Origin: Apodemus sylvaticus
Lineage: Eukaryota > Chordata > Mammalia > Rodentia > Muridae
NCBI RefSeq assembly: GCF_947179515.1
Contig: NC_067485.1
Span: 2,531,654-2,595,653 of the forward strand
Length of the DNA: 64,000 bases
Reading direction: 5' to 3'
Under the pieces are notes generated by a model that saw nothing but the letters and a program-made list of their open reading frames with translations, was not told the origin of the DNA and searched no databases. Position numbers and translations under genes: made by a program. Positions 34,110-46,589 of this stretch are shown in pieces (the stretch's first letter is position 1; each line of letters starts with the position of its first letter).

Positions 34110-35435
34110 AAACGAGTCATCTAGTTATTGTCACAGTGTCTATGTAACAGAAGAAACAGAATGATTTGGTAATAAGGGAAACATATTCTGCAAAGGGAAT
34201 TTTGTGAATAAAGATTCAGAGGGAATATGCACTCTGTAGTCATGGAGAAGAACAGGAGGCAGTCATAGGAATACCAGTGTCTACCTGGCTATGTTAAATC
34301 CTGAAATTTCCTGTGTCACCTAATGATCACACTAGTCCCACAAGGCAGCCATTTTTAGCATCTAGGTTTTCCCAGGTAGCAGCTGACCCTAGAGAGGTTG
34401 AGTAGCGTGCCAAGGTCCATGCTAGTTACTGGCAGGGCAAGGATTTGAACTCAGGGTGAGTGTTTTGGCCAGTCTATAATGAGCTTCACCTCCTCCATCT
34501 ATGTTGAGTACGCTATGAAGCAAAGACAAAGAGAATGGAGACTCCATCCTCAGACTCAATGTATGGCTAGGAAGAAAAGTGGATGTCAGCAGGTTACCCT
34601 TGGGGTAATGGAATGAACTGAAGTACTGCCTGCAGGGATAGGTCTAGTAGAGAGAGCTTGGACCACTTGTCCTCAAGGTGAGACCTCAGGACTGTCATCA
34701 TCTGCATCACTTAGGAACACCTCAAAAATACAAATATGCTGGTCTCTCCCTAGACCTACTGAGTGGAGTGAGGCCCAGTATTTATGTAGTACCAAGCTGT
34801 CAAGGGATTCGAGGGGTGCCAAAGTCTGAGAACCATGGAAATGGAAGGACCAACTGTTAAGACATCTTCACCAAGGAAGAATTAAAGGAAGACCCCATCA
34901 ATGGTCAGTGTCCATTAGCTCAGTCCTGAGCCTTACAGAGTAGAACTTCGTGGCGGGTGGGAAAAAAATAGAACAGAGAAGAACTGATGTTTCTACAGAG
35001 ATTTCAGGTCCCAATGACAAGGATAATGAAAGTGACCCAGGTCCAAGCCCTGGGTTTGCCATGTTGCTAAGGCTCACTCTCCTCACCAATACATGGAAAT
35101 GCCAACTGCAGCAGCCTCAGAGAAATCCACTGATAGTGAAATACATCCCAGACTCTAGGAAGTTGTGAGAACTTGAACTGTTTTCATGATGGACATGGGG
35201 TATGGGTAAGGGTATGACCATAATTGGATCTAGAAAGTATATATGCATATGGAGTGCTGGGGAGTGGCTAGGATCACCTGTGGCCAGCTAAAGATATGAC
35301 AGTTTGACTTCAAGGTCAGGGTAGAAAAATATTTAAGAATCTTTGGGAAGGATGAGTAAGAATATGGTTACGTTTTGTCAGAAAGAAGACTACAAAGAGA
35401 ATCTATCATTATAACCTAATCAGTCAATTAGTTGA
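34110..35435. other. Unique intergenic block
   Basis: A diverged MIR-like patch near 34380-34460 (AGAGGTTGAGTAGCGTGCCA, AAGGATTTGAACTCAGG) is possible. No gene recognised. Confidence 0.4.
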
Positions 35436-35439
35436 CTTG

Positions 35440-35757
35440 TGTTAGTGCAGGTGTATATATGTACATACGTGCATGTGTGTGTGTGGAACCAGAGGACAAT
35501 CTCATGTGTTATTTTTTTCAGGTACTGTTTGTTTGTGGGGTGGGGGTTAGGTAGGATCTCTCAAGTATCTGGAACTCACCAAGAAGGTTAGGCTGACTAG
35601 CCAGCCTCAAGGATCCACCTGCTCCTCCTCCTGTCCAGTGCAGGGATTTTAAGTGCAAACCACCACCCTTGGCTTTCTTATTTTATATACTTCTGGGATC
35701 AAATTCATGTCCTATGCCTGTAAGTCAAGCACTTCACCAGCTGAGCTTTCTCAGGCC
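35440..35757 (-). repeat. B4 SINE
   Basis: Reverse-strand GAACCAGAGGACAATCTCAT, TCAAGTATCTGGAACTCACC, AGTGCAGGGATTTTAAGTGC and TCAAGCACTTCACCAGCTGA. Confidence 0.8.
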
Positions 35758-35759
35758 AG

Positions 35760-36515
35760 GAGAATCCATCTCTAAATTAACACCACAACCCAGCTCAAGT
35801 TATGTAATGAGGCACACGGTATTCCCACAAGTGATTCTACGATCTCTAGGGGCTCTGAGAGAAGGCAGAGCAAGAATAATCAAGTCAAGAATTATGAATC
35901 GGGGCAGTGCTGCTTGGACAACACAGTGAGGAGCTACAAAAATAAAAATAGGAGATGCCAGACATAGAAAATAGATTTAGTTAGTGTAGAAACTTAAATT
36001 GCAAATTCAACTTTGCAAAAAATCAGCACATTTACTTACCTATTTTTGGTTTTGTGGCTTAATTAGCAGTTTTGTCTTAGAGAAGAAGGATAATTGAAAT
36101 ATAATTTTCAAATGACAAAAGTTACCTTGAGAGTGTGACCGGTGCCTCTTAGTACATTCACAAAATGTGCAGCTGTTCTCACTATTTGTTTCCCATATTT
36201 CCATCTAAGTGAGAAGCCCACACCCATCCGTCAGCACCCACTCCACTCCTGCTCTCAGGGTCTGGATGCTGTTGACCTGCTTTCTGGTTCCATGGATTTA
36301 CCAGTGCTGAACATTATCTAGAATCATATGCTCTTTTTTTGGTGTGTTCATTTCTAAGATTTAGAATAACATTTTTGTTTTTTTTTTTAATTTAGCATTC
36401 TACAAACTTGCTGGACTTGCTCACTACCTCTAATCATTTTACTCAGACATATTCCCTAGGATTGCCAACAAACAAATCACATTATCTGATAGTTTTACTT
36501 CTCTCTTTATTGTCA
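35760..36515. other. Unique intergenic stretch
   Basis: Nothing recognised apart from a short T run near 36380. Confidence 0.4.
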
Positions 36516-36517
36516 AA

Positions 36518-36640
36518 GGGGCTGGAGTGAAGGCTCAGTGGTCAAGAGCACTTCCTGCTCCTGCAGACCCAAGTTTGGCTTCTAAAACCCTCATTGGAGA
36601 GCTCAGATACTCTCTTCTGGCTTCTGTGTGTATACACTCT
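36518..36640 (+). repeat. B2/B3 SINE ending in (TA)n
   Basis: GGGGCTGGAGTGAAGGCTCA head and CAAGAGCACTTCCTGCTCCT; the 3' end runs into the TA repeat. Confidence 0.8.
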
Positions 36641-36641
36641 A

Positions 36642-36644
<3 letters not shown>

Positions 36645-36709
<65 letters not shown>

Positions 36710-36722
36710 CATACATACATAT
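36645..36722 (+). repeat. (TA)n(CATA)n microsatellite
   Basis: About 30 perfect AT units followed by four CATA units. The Y/I-rich frames across it are artefacts. Confidence 0.97.
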
Positions 36723-37304
36723 ACTACACAAAGCATTTCAAAGGTACATAGTATTCCCTATATAAATAAATCCTTAGGCTATTTTAAATTCCTTTGCCTT
36801 TTGTAATGAGTTGCCAAGCTCATTCTTGTTCTTAGTTTAACAGTGCTTTGCGGACTATTTGCTCAATGTCTTCATTTCTGTCACCTATGTCTCTATTTTG
36901 CCATCATGTTTTTTGCCAGAGCCTCAGAATGTGAGAGCTATCAAGTTCCGCTTTCAGAGCTCCCTACTATTCTTCAGGAGTGAATGGGAGATTCCTCCTC
37001 ACGCTGGAGAAACCAGGGAGGCACCGCTGTTTCGTCATGTGTCTGTTCCATCACAGCACATGGGGCAGAGGTGTGAGAGGAGCAGGGTGGATAATGGTAC
37101 TTGATGAGGATGAGGAATGGAGTTACATTCCAAAGCTTGCTCTGGAAGACCTGCAGTGTAGCCAGAGAATTCCCTTTTAGTTGTTTTGTTTACTGATCTA
37201 CTGCTCACTGCACATAGTGGTTTCATGAAGACAACTCCTCCCAAACACATAAAGTATTATATTAATGTATATGCAGTAATTATATATCAAAATATATTAA
37301 TTAA

Positions 37305-37440
37305 TATATTAATGCCCTTTCCTTTCTCTTCCCTCTTCTTCCCTCTTCCTAGTCTCCTTCCTTCTCTCTCTCTCTGTGTGTGTGTGTGTGTGTGGGTGCA
37401 CATGTGTGCACATGTGTGCATGTGCTCATGTGCACACAAA
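37305..37440 (+). repeat. CT-rich and (TG)n low-complexity tract
   Basis: CTTCCCTCTTCTTCCCTCTT followed by (TC)n, (TG)n and GCACATGTGTGCACATGTGT alternations. Confidence 0.8.
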
Positions 37441-37860
37441 CGTCCATCTGTATAAAGCCTTGGATCCACTTGTTAGAGAAACACATGGTGTTTGTCTTTC
37501 TTTTAGCCTGGATTGCTTATCTTAATATGATGATCTCCAGTTGCATCCATTTTTTTAGGAAATTATGTAATTTCATTCTTATTAATGGTTTAATAAAACA
37601 CCACTATGTACGTATGCCACATTTTCTTTATCCATCCATCTGGTGATAGATGCTTAAGCTGATTCCATATTTAGCTATTGTGAATAGAGCAGAAACAGAG
37701 ATGGATATCCAGTTGTCTCTCTGTGGTGTGTGATGTGGATTTCTTTAGGGTTATATATCAGATCTGTTTTTGGTGTTTTGAGGGGACCCTTCATGCTTAT
37801 TTCTATACTGACTGTATATTCTCATGTGTAGTTATATTTCTCATGTGTAGTTATATTTCC
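37440..37860 (-). mobile_element. L1 fragment (3' region)
   Basis: The + strand reads as the reverse of the L1 ORF2-end/3' region: AATATGATGATCTCCAGTTG, GCCACATTTTCTTTATCCAT, ATCTGGTGATAGATGCTTAA, CATATTTAGCTATTGTGAAT. All frames are broken. Confidence 0.75.
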
Positions 37861-37869
37861 ATCTTTGTT

Positions 37870-38755
37870 TAATAAATGAAGAATTTGAAGCCCAAACCTA
37901 GAGAGATAGTTTCAGGAGTGGGTCAGGAAATAGTGATGACATAGGAGAGAGAAAATTCCAGAGGCAGGCCCTGGGAATATGTGTGTCTGAACATCACACT
38001 GTGATGTAGTACATAGTGGGTAGAACCATTATTAATACTTCATATTTACTGGAAAAAGCAAAAACAAACACCAGTCCCCGAGTTCCCTGTTGTCTAGGAC
38101 AGAGTTCTCAAGTAAAGGCGTTCTGCCCTTGTTCCTTACATGCACTCCCCTCTGCGTGGGACAGGACTGAGACAGGGGCATGGTACGCGCAAGCTTAGAC
38201 CTTGCGACTCAGAGGATGGTCCGTGCATGAAGCTGCAGCCCTTCTTAGTCGGATAGACCTGAAGAATCTCAGACCTTTTGATCATTACGCAAGACAAGAT
38301 CCCAGGAGACCTGTGTGAATAATGAAGTTTAAAGTTTGAGAAACTTTATTCTAGGACGTAAAATCTACCCATTGCTCTTGTATGAGAGGTGTGTGAGCCT
38401 GCCATGGCATGTGTGCCTAGGTCAGAGGGCAAGGCCGGTATAAACCTCATTGTTTAACAAGGTCTGTCTTGTTCATCCTGCATGCACTAGGCTAGCTGAC
38501 CAGAGGAGCTCTGGGTATTCTTCTGTCTTCACTTCCTGTCTCCCTGGAGGACTGCTAGGATTATGGATGCATACACTACTTTGTATTTTGCATACAACAC
38601 CTTTCTCTCTTCCTGAAAATGGGGTCTTTTGCATTTTCCTGCAAGTGGGGTGGGCTTGGTGCAGCCCATCTTTGGTGGAGGTTTAGAAGGCATGGAAAGA
38701 TGTGTTTTTGTTTTTGTTTTTTTCTAGCGCAGATCTAGGCTATGAGATGAGGTTC
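37870..38755. other. Unique intergenic stretch
   Basis: Nothing recognised. Confidence 0.4.
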
Positions 38756-38756
38756 T

Positions 38757-38930
38757 GGGGATAGTGAGATGGCTCAGCGGTTAAGAGCACTGACTATTCT
38801 TCCAAAGGTCCTGAGTTCAAATTCCGGCAACCACATGGTGGCTCACAACCATCTGTAAAGAGATCTGGTGCCCTCTTCTGGTGCATCTGAAGACAGCAAC
38901 AGTGTATACTTGCATATAAAATAAATAAAT

Positions 38931-38979
<49 letters not shown>
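38757..38979 (+). repeat. B2 SINE with (GA)n tail
   Basis: GGGATAGTGAGATGGCTCAG head, GGTTAAGAGCACTGACTATT, CCACATGGTGGCTCACAACC, CTGAAGACAGCAACAGTGTA and AAAATAAATAAATCT, then about 20 GA units (38933-38979). Confidence 0.92.
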
Positions 38980-39454
38980 GAGGTTCTGATCACACAACCA
39001 AGAGACCCTGATTTACATGGAATAATTCTGGGTCAGTGTCTTGATTCTCCATTTCCTCTATGCTTAAAATAGCACCAGCACCTCTATTTTCTGCTTCCAG
39101 CCCTCAGCTCAAAGTGTGAGGCATAAATTTACAATGAATGATGAGCTCAGAAGCTGCTCTGTGGAGAGCCCGCCCGCCTCATGGGCATGCAACTTATCTG
39201 AAGCACAGATGTTCTGCACAATGTGCTCTTCTTGGAAATATACACTGCACCATTGCTTGTGCTTCCTAGAACTGTAGAATGTAAGAACATCCACATTGTC
39301 CCGCTGGGTTTCGGGGAGAACTCCAGTGTCTCATTCATCTGGGAATGGAGGTATTTGCCAAAAGAGCAACCCCCACCCCAACTCAACTGGAAAAGAAAAT
39401 TTAATTTTTCTTCTTAATATGTGTATGTAAGTTCTCTTCTCCCATTCTTCCTTC

Positions 39455-39680
39455 TCTCTCTTGTCTTTTGAGACAGGATCTCATGTGTCCAAGGCTGGCT
39501 TTGAACTGGCTATGCAGCCGAGGATGACTTTGAACTGATTTACTGGCTCTACCTTCTGAGTGTTGAGATTACTGTGTGTGCTGCTACACCCAGTTCTATG
39601 CAGAGAGGGGAATTGAACCCAGGGCTTTGTGAGTGTCAGGCAAGCACTCTCTAGCAGCTGAGCTACAACGGAAGCCTGGT
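39455..39680 (-). repeat. B1-B4/ID composite SINE
   Basis: Reverse-strand TTTTGAGACAGGATCTCATG, AAGGCTGGCTTTGAACTGGC, then GGGAATTGAACCCAGGGCTT and CTCTAGCAGCTGAGCTACAA. Confidence 0.7.
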
Positions 39681-39829
39681 TCCTGACCCTGTTTTGACTT
39701 CACCACAGGTCACCTCGAATCTCTCACAGCACAGAGGGTACATAGCATGAGTCATATTAACATTCACCTCAGGGTTTAAAATGAACAACATTTAGAGAAA
39801 ATTTTCTTTCTTTTGGTAAAATAATTTCT

Positions 39830-40490
39830 TTTTTAAAATATTTTTATTTTCTATATTCTTTGTTTACATTCCAAATGATTTCCCCTTTCCCAGATCCCTC
39901 CTCCCCATATGTCCCATAAACCTTCTTCTCTCCACCCATTCTCCAATCACCTCCCCCCTTTTTCTCTGTCCTGATACTCCCCTCCAACGCTAGCTCAATC
40001 CTTTCCAGGATCAGGACCCTCTCCATACTTCTTCATGGGAGTCATTTATTATGCAATTTGTGCCTTGGGTATTCAGAGCTTCTGGGCTAATTAATATCCA
40101 CTTATCAGAGATTGCATTCCACGTGTATTCTTTTATGATTGGGTTACCTCATTTAGGATGATATTTTCCAGATCAAACCATTTGCCTAAAAATTTTGTGA
40201 ATTCATTGTTTCTAATTGCTGAGTAGTATTCCATTGTGTAAATATACCACATTTTCTGTATCCATTCCTCCTTTGAGGGACATCTGGGTTCTTTCCAGCT
40301 TCTAGCTATTATAAATAAGGCTGCTATGAACATAATGGAGCATGTGTCTTTATTGCATGCCGGGGAATCCTTTGGGTATATGCCTAGGAGAGGTATAGCA
40401 GGGTCCTCTGAAAGTGTCATGTCCAATATTCTGAGGAACCGCCAGACTGATTTCCAAAGTGGTTGTACCATCTTACAGCCCCACCAGCAG
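39830..40490 (-). mobile_element. L1 3' end with ORF2 C-terminal fragment, decayed
   Basis: The - strand frame at about 40471-40133 encodes the ORF2 C-terminal region, with LLGIYPKDSPACNKDTC, MFIAALFIIARSWKEPRCPS and WYIYTMEYYSAIRNNEF recognisable. It ends early at a TAA after NEVTQS. The 3' UTR and A-rich end run to about 39830. The 5' side is cut at about 40490, so no endonuclease or reverse transcriptase domain is present. It is inactive. Confidence 0.92.
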
Positions 40491-40727
40491 TGGAGGAGTG
40501 TTCCTCTTAGAGAAAATGTTCATTACAGAATTCATGTGTATTTAACAATCATGAGAGTTAATAGCACCAGCTACTGTTTACTAGGGAGCTTCCTGAGCTA
40601 CAGTAACTATTCCAAACACATTAACTCCCAGAAGTCGTTGCATCAAGTCTTTGGAGAATGTAGACTTCTATCTTGCCAATGATGAGACTGAGGTTAGTGG
40701 ATAAGTGTCTTGCCCTCAAGCGCACTG

Positions 40728-40741
40728 CTAGTAGGTGGCAA
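40728..40741 (+). promoter_or_regulatory. Weak CTCF-like word
   Basis: CTAGTAGGTGGCAA fits 12 of 14 core positions. Several such matches are expected by chance in 64 kb. Confidence 0.15.
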
Positions 40742-40924
40742 AGTCTGCATCTGAACAGAGACACTTCCAGCTCTGAAGCTTGTGTGTGCTTTTCCTTTGT
40801 CTCCCCACATAGAACCTCTAGAGTTTCATGCGGCTCCAAGATATAAATTCTAGGCTAACAGAAAGATGCTAAAGGGGCAGCTTTGAAAAGTGATCTCAGT
40901 TCTTCCCATGAGAAAGTGTTGGTC

Positions 40925-41010
40925 CAGGGCAAGGGGTGGTGGAAGCATGCCTTCTTCATATGTGCAAGGTCCTAGGTTCAATTCCCAGTACTGAAACAAG
41001 CACACACAAA
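40925..41010 (+). repeat. ID/B4-type SINE fragment
   Basis: AAGGTCCTAGGTTCAATTCC followed by an A/CA-rich tail. Confidence 0.45.
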
Positions 41011-41089
41011 AGTCACAAAAAGTTCTGAGACCAGTGGTGGTCCTGTGCAAAGGTGATTTGACAAAAACAAGGCAGGGTACTGTCTTTAT

Positions 41090-42815
41090 GGCTTCTTCCT
41101 CTTGGCCGCAGGGCAGTTCTACATGTCCTCATTTTGGTATAATATGGGAGGAAGTTCTTCCTGTTGAATCCTAGTTCTACTCCCCTGTTCTATTCCTCCT
41201 GTTGAATCCTAGTTCTACTCCCCCCAATTCCCCCACCAGGGGTGCATTAGGAATCCTGCGGACAATCTCCCTTGAGTGCTTGCCTCCCAGTAGCTTATTT
41301 CTCTTTCTGGGTTAAAGCAGCAAAGCAGAGCCTCCTTGTGTCTGCTCAGAGGTCTCCTGCGTGTCTACCCTGTGGCACAAAGGGGGTAAGGAGGGGCAGA
41401 CTATCTGGACATTGGAGTCTAGACTTTGGCAGCCGAGGCCTGAACAACCTGGGTCTGTGTTTAATTGGCAACGTTGCCCACGTACCCAAGCAGAGTATCA
41501 ACGCCAGGGAGGGGTCAAGGGCCCCAGGTCTGTTAAGGGTTGCATCAGCTGCTCTTTGCAAGGACTGCTGACAGCAGCAGCTGTTTTCCTAAGTGCAGAC
41601 TAGAGTCCCCAAAGGGAACGAGGGTTCCACACGCTTCGCTTGCACATGAACCTTTGCTCCTAAGCAAACACAGTGCATTTCACAGGCAGAAACACGCAGG
41701 CTACGTTTGACTTGGCTCCTCTCAAAGTTGACCTTTCTCCTGTAACTTCTAAGCTTGTTTTTAATAAATGTTTAACTTCTTGATTAATTTCAGTAATTTC
41801 TGCGGGTAAATTTTCACAGTTCAGATAATGTGTTCTGAACGCCTGCTGAGCCTTAGGCTATCTCAAAACTGTAAACGCTTCAGATTGCTCTATCTTCCCA
41901 ATACCCTCCCTTTCTATGTGGGAATGAAACTCAGTCTTTCTTCTTTCTGCCATCTGCATAATTGCCAGCATTTAAAGATGTTTGTTTCTCTCTTGATTCG
42001 TTGCCTTTGGGCAAAGAATCACTTGCCCAACCTTCACTAAATTACTATTTTTCTGGTTTGTTACCCCTCATTTCCCAAAGACTGGCATATAACGAATGCT
42101 CAAATTTTGATGTTTTTCTCCAGACTGCCTTTTTCTCTGGCAGTTCACCTGCTTTCGATTTCCTTCCTCCCCATCTGCTTATCCCACAGAGGAACTTCAT
42201 GCCCACCTCTTTATTCCATTTGCTTTTTTAAAATGCTCTGTGACTCTTGGGAAGGAGGAAATGTTATCTGCTGCCACAGAATCAGAACCGTCTTCTTTGT
42301 CGTTTTGCTGGAGCAGCTTGGGTCCCATTTTCTATTCTCTCTTCTTGGGTATTGGACTTGGTGGCGCCATGTAATCCTGTAATGGAGCCTCACTTAAAAG
42401 CCAGATGAATTCCTCAGAGAGTCATTTCTCTCAAGCAGTCCCATTACCAGTGTTTATCAATGTGTGATTGACACAGCAATGCTACTGGGAGGTCATCTGC
42501 CAGCGCCAGAGGACATCAAGGTGAGGTGCTTCCCAGCACACTGACCTCCAGGGTTTCCTTCCCCGCCTGCTGGGCCACAATCTCCTTACTTCTCTTCAGT
42601 TATTTATGTCTGGCTTCTTCTTGCCCGTTTGTCTGCTGTTATAAGAGCAGATGTCATTATATGGCTTGTGGTAGGGCTCTTGGTTATTAATGCATATGAG
42701 TTTGGAAATAGACTGAAGCATGCGGTGCGTCCCAATGCATGTCATGTTGCCCCGTTTTGTGAACCACCACTGGTCATCCTGACTCCTCTGTTGAATCTTT
42801 AAAGATTATCTCAGT
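41090..42815. other. Unique intergenic block
   Basis: A tandem repeat with a unit of about 38 bases lies near 41157-41225 (CCTGTTGAATCCTAGTTCTA twice). The rest is non-repeat. No exon is supported although open frames of 60-99 codons overlap near 41270-41600. Confidence 0.45.
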
Positions 42816-42819
42816 GTCT

Positions 42820-42946
42820 TTTTTGTTTTTGAGACATGGCTGTCCTAGAACTCACTTTGTAGACCAGGGTGGTCTCAAACTCACAGAAATCCACCTGCCT
42901 CTGCCTCCCCGAGTGCTGTGATTAAGGCGTGTGCCACCACACCATC
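42820..42946 (-). repeat. B1 SINE, well preserved
   Basis: Reverse-strand TTTTGAGACATGGCTGTCC, AGAACTCACTTTGTAGACCA, ACAGAAATCCACCTGCCTCT and AGGCGTGTGCCACCACACC. Confidence 0.9.
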
Positions 42947-43019
42947 TCTCAGCATGCGAGAGTATCTTCACTTAGAAACATATAGTGACTGCATCTCCAT
43001 GTTTACAGATATCTACATA

Positions 43020-43372
43020 GTTTCAGTATGATCTTTGATGCTTTTGTAGGTGTGTAGAATCCAGAGGACAGCCTCCGGTGGTTTTCCTCATTCCCAGTCC
43101 ACCTTTTGGGTCGCAGAGGAGCAGAGTCTCTCAGGAGCCTGGTGCTCACTAGTTGGAATAGGGTAGCTGGTCAGCGAACCCCAGGAATTCACTTGATACT
43201 GTTGCCCCAACATCACTATCCTGCCTGGCATTGTTAAAGGGTTTTGGGTTCTAACATGTGCTTTCATGGGGAGCACATTACAGAATAATCATCTCTCCAT
43301 CATCAAGTAAATGTGGTTTCTTAACATTTGGGTTGTAAGCCTAGCCTTTAAAGGCTGAGCCATCTCACCAGC
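43020..43372 (-). repeat. B4 SINE
   Basis: Reverse-strand AGAATCCAGAGGACAGCCTC, TCTCAGGAGCCTGGTGCTCA and AAAGGCTGAGCCATCTCACC. It may contain an internal insertion, as it is longer than usual. Confidence 0.65.
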
Positions 43373-43537
43373 CCTCAACGTAATTTCTAAAAATGATTTC
43401 CCACCCTAGGACCTGACTCTGTGTCAGTTACTACCATGGTTTCCTACAGAATAACTGAAAATACTCTGTGCTATCGCCACATTGGTGGGTATGAACTGAA
43501 TGGTAGACTTGAACAGGCAGACATGAATTTAAAGAAC

Positions 43538-43575
43538 TCTCTGTCTCTATCTCTGTCTCTGTCTCTGTCTCTCTC
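43538..43575 (+). repeat. (CTCTGT)n short repeat
   Basis: Five or six imperfect CTCTGT units. Confidence 0.9.
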
Positions 43576-43734
43576 TTCCCCTCTCTTCCTCCAATCCCCT
43601 CCCCCTCTCTGTTCCTTTTGTATAACTTCCTTATGTAAATTGGAATTATTTTCAAACCTCTCATCACAGAGTGGTGGGTGTTCTCAGCACACAGGAAGAT
43701 GAGAATCAGTTCCAGGCCCACTTTAGTGTGTAAT

Positions 43735-44800
43735 CTGGATTTTTATCTCTCTTGTGAGTGAGGGATGTCCTTCTTGAGGTTGGTAGTGAAACTAGTTCTT
43801 TATCAACAAACCTTCATCAACCCTGTATTTATAATACCAGGGTACAATTTTTAAAATGGTAATTTTGTAGTACAAGATAACATTCAGATAGGGGAGATAT
43901 GAATGGGAAGTTATCATGGCTGTCTCCCTGAAGCTTGCAGTTTGACATTTCACAAGGAATAAAAATACCCCTGTAGTATGACAGTATTGTAATACATCAG
44001 AGATTATAACTTTTGGGGTACCACTGGATGCTTTTACTTCTTGTTTATAATGCTCTGACATATTTTTTTGTAAATAGAATCTAATGCACACCCCTGATTG
44101 TGGCACATAGGGCTGTCTGCCAGACTATTGAGTGTTCGCGGTGTTGGCTTCAGCCACGTTCTGCCCATAGCTGTTTCTGTACCAGGGCAGCTTTAAGAAT
44201 TGGAACAGGGACAGTATGGCACACAAACTTCTCTCGCCCTTTCCAGGCAAAGAAAGCCCAGCTCTGCTCTGTAGAATCTGGCCTCTGTTGCTTAAGACTC
44301 CTCCATTTCTCTGCTCACTTAGAGAAATGGGCACTCTGCTTGACTTCTTGATACTGGGATCCTCCCAGCAGCCATTTCCTGAGGTGAAGGGTGTGTCTCC
44401 AAGGTTCACTTGTGGAAAGAACATGGTCCCCTGGAGGCCCTCATGGTTTCTTTCTTCAGTTCTTTGGTGAAATTGCCCCTCCTCGCTTTATGAATGGGCA
44501 GCATTTGGCGTGTTTATCATGCAGTACAACTGCCACTCTGTGCCCACCAGAGGGTTATTCCCATCAATCTGGTCTCAATCTCTTGGGATTTAGCTATTTC
44601 AGATTTCCACAATGAATCCGGGGACCACCTGGCACGGTTACTGCTCTACCACTTGGCAGTCACTGCTTAGCATGCTTGCCTGAGCTCAAAACTGGCTTTG
44701 GCTGGGTTGAGGAGATCGGGCTTATGGGATGCCTCACAGGTCGGTTGACTGCACACTTCTTCTGGAAAGGAAAGTGAATAAGGCATTTGTAGAACAGTAG
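43735..44800. other. Unique intergenic block
   Basis: Several overlapping short frames, none recognised. Confidence 0.4.
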
Positions 44801-44804
44801 AAGA

Positions 44805-45025
44805 TAATGTTGGTGTGTGTGCCCATGTGTGCATGCCTGTGGAGAACAATCTCCCTTAATCTGCATACCTTAATCACCCTCCAACATTTTTTTTTAAATT
44901 TGAGCAAGGGTTTCTCACTGGACTTGGAACTCACCAGATTGGGTAGGCTGGCTGACCAGTAAGCTCCAGGGATCCTGCCCAGCACCCCAGGTGTGGTGAC
45001 ACTTGTGTGCTGCCATGCCGGCTTT
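44805..45025 (-). repeat. B4 SINE
   Basis: Reverse-strand TGCCTGTGGAGAACAATCTC, TTGGAACTCACCAGATTGGG, AGGCTGGCTGACCAGTAAGC and TGTGCTGCCATGCCGGCTTT. Confidence 0.75.
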
Positions 45026-45449
45026 TAATGGTTAGTTTTGCAAGGTAGAGAGATCAGACACCTAGAAGCCCAAGAACTGAGGAAAGAATACAAACACTGG
45101 GGAGGAGAGTTTAGCAGTTTAAGAATTCCCTCAGTGCTTGGATTGAGAGATCCAAAGAATCTTCTGTCTAGTGGCTTAAATACACACATCAGGTTTCCTG
45201 GATTTGGATTCACTGTGGTATAGGGAATGTGAACTATGAATCTATGCTTTTAGAATATAGTTCTCTGATGATTTTCATGTGTTCCAGAACTGAGAGAGAA
45301 AAGAAAATAACAACCTTTAGAAATCATTGTAAGGGAAGAAAGAAGTAAGGCAGTAAAGTGGATCCCTCCTATTTCCTATTAAGAGAGCTCTTGCTGTCTT
45401 CCCTGGCTTCAGTTAATATAAATGAAAGATTACAACCCTTTGCAATGTT

Positions 45450-45675
45450 CAACAATTGTGAAACACACCTTTAATCCCAAGAACTTGGGAAGCAGAGGCA
45501 GGTGGATTTCTGTGAATTCTAGGCCAACCTGGTCTACATAGTGAGTTCCAGGACAGCCAGAACTACATAGTGAAAACCTTTCTTGAAACAACAAGAAATA
45601 ATAATAATAATAATAATGATGATGATGATAATGATGATGATGATGATGATGATAACAGTGATGATAATCATAATA
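45450..45675 (+). repeat. B1 SINE followed by (AAT)n(GAT)n
   Basis: ACACACCTTTAATCCCAAGA, AGCAGAGGCAGGTGGATTTC, ACCTGGTCTACATAGTGAGT, then a tail of AAT and GAT triplets (45598-45675). Confidence 0.9.
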
Positions 45676-45849
45676 GGTCTTAACTAAAAGGTAATTTGGT
45701 ACAAAGGATAAAGTCATATTGGGGAAGGCATCCAAATTTTAATTAAGATTTTTTTAAAAACTATGATATTTCTGCTTCTAGTCAACATGATTTGGATTTA
45801 CCTTTCCACCTGAGACACCAGACAAAATAGTGAGGAAGTTTGATACAAG

Positions 45850-45965
45850 ATCAGGTAGGACCCAAGGCTGGGTGTGGCCATACCCACCTGTAAACCCAGT
45901 GTTCAAGAGGCTAAGCAGTGGATTTGGGGCTGGCCTAGTTTCTGTAGGGAGTGACAGGTCAACCA
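45850..45965 (+). repeat. B1-like SINE, diverged
   Basis: AGGCTGGGTGTGGCCATACC and CCCAGTGTTCAAGAGGCTAA. Confidence 0.5.
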
Positions 45966-46029
45966 AGACTGCAAGGCCCACAGTTCCTTTGTCTACTAGC
46001 AATGAGTGATCAGAAATTAAAATCTGTTT

Positions 46030-46145
46030 TGTTTGAGGAAGGATCTCATTGCATAGCTGTGGCCAATTTGACCTTACTCTGTAGTTCAGCTGGTTTAAAA
46101 TCCTTGATCCTGCTACCTTACTTAGCCTTGCACATGAGGAACTAA
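46030..46145 (-). repeat. B1-like SINE, diverged
   Basis: Reverse-strand AGGAAGGATCTCATTGCATA and ACCTTACTCTGTAGTTCAGC. Confidence 0.5.
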
Positions 46146-46379
46146 AACCTTTAATGCCATATTCAATAGCATAAAAGTCTGAAATACTGAGGGATAAACA
46201 TGGCAAAAAGGAAAATGTGTGCAATAAAAGCATTAATGAAAGAAATGAAGAAATACCTCAGTAAATTCAGACTTCACATTTCTTATTTCACAGGTCAAAG
46301 TGCCAGTCAAAATTCTTGCTGAATGCTGTTAGAATTAACATTGTAAAGTTGATATGCAAATATAAGAACAGATTAGCTC

Positions 46380-46382
<3 letters not shown>

Positions 46383-46430
<48 letters not shown>

Positions 46431-46562
46431 CTGAAACAGAGTTTTTCTGTGTAGTCCTGGAACTCACTTTGTGGTCCAGGCTGGTCTTGAACTCACAGAG
46501 ATCCTACTCTCTCTGCCTCCTGAGTGCTGAGATTAAAGACTTGAGATACCACCGCCTACCTC
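46383..46562 (-). repeat. (TG)n plus B1 SINE
   Basis: About 21 GT units (46385-46428), then reverse-strand B1: CTGGAACTCACTTTGTGGTC, CAGGCTGGTCTTGAACTCAC, CTCCTGAGTGCTGAGATTAA. Confidence 0.9.
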
Positions 46563-46589
46563 CCAATAACTTTTTAAAAGAACAAAATT

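Noticed and set aside
40133..40471. 112-codon minus frame resembling a protein gene
   Set aside because: It is the C-terminal remnant of L1 ORF2 with a premature stop, so it is listed as a mobile element and not as a gene.
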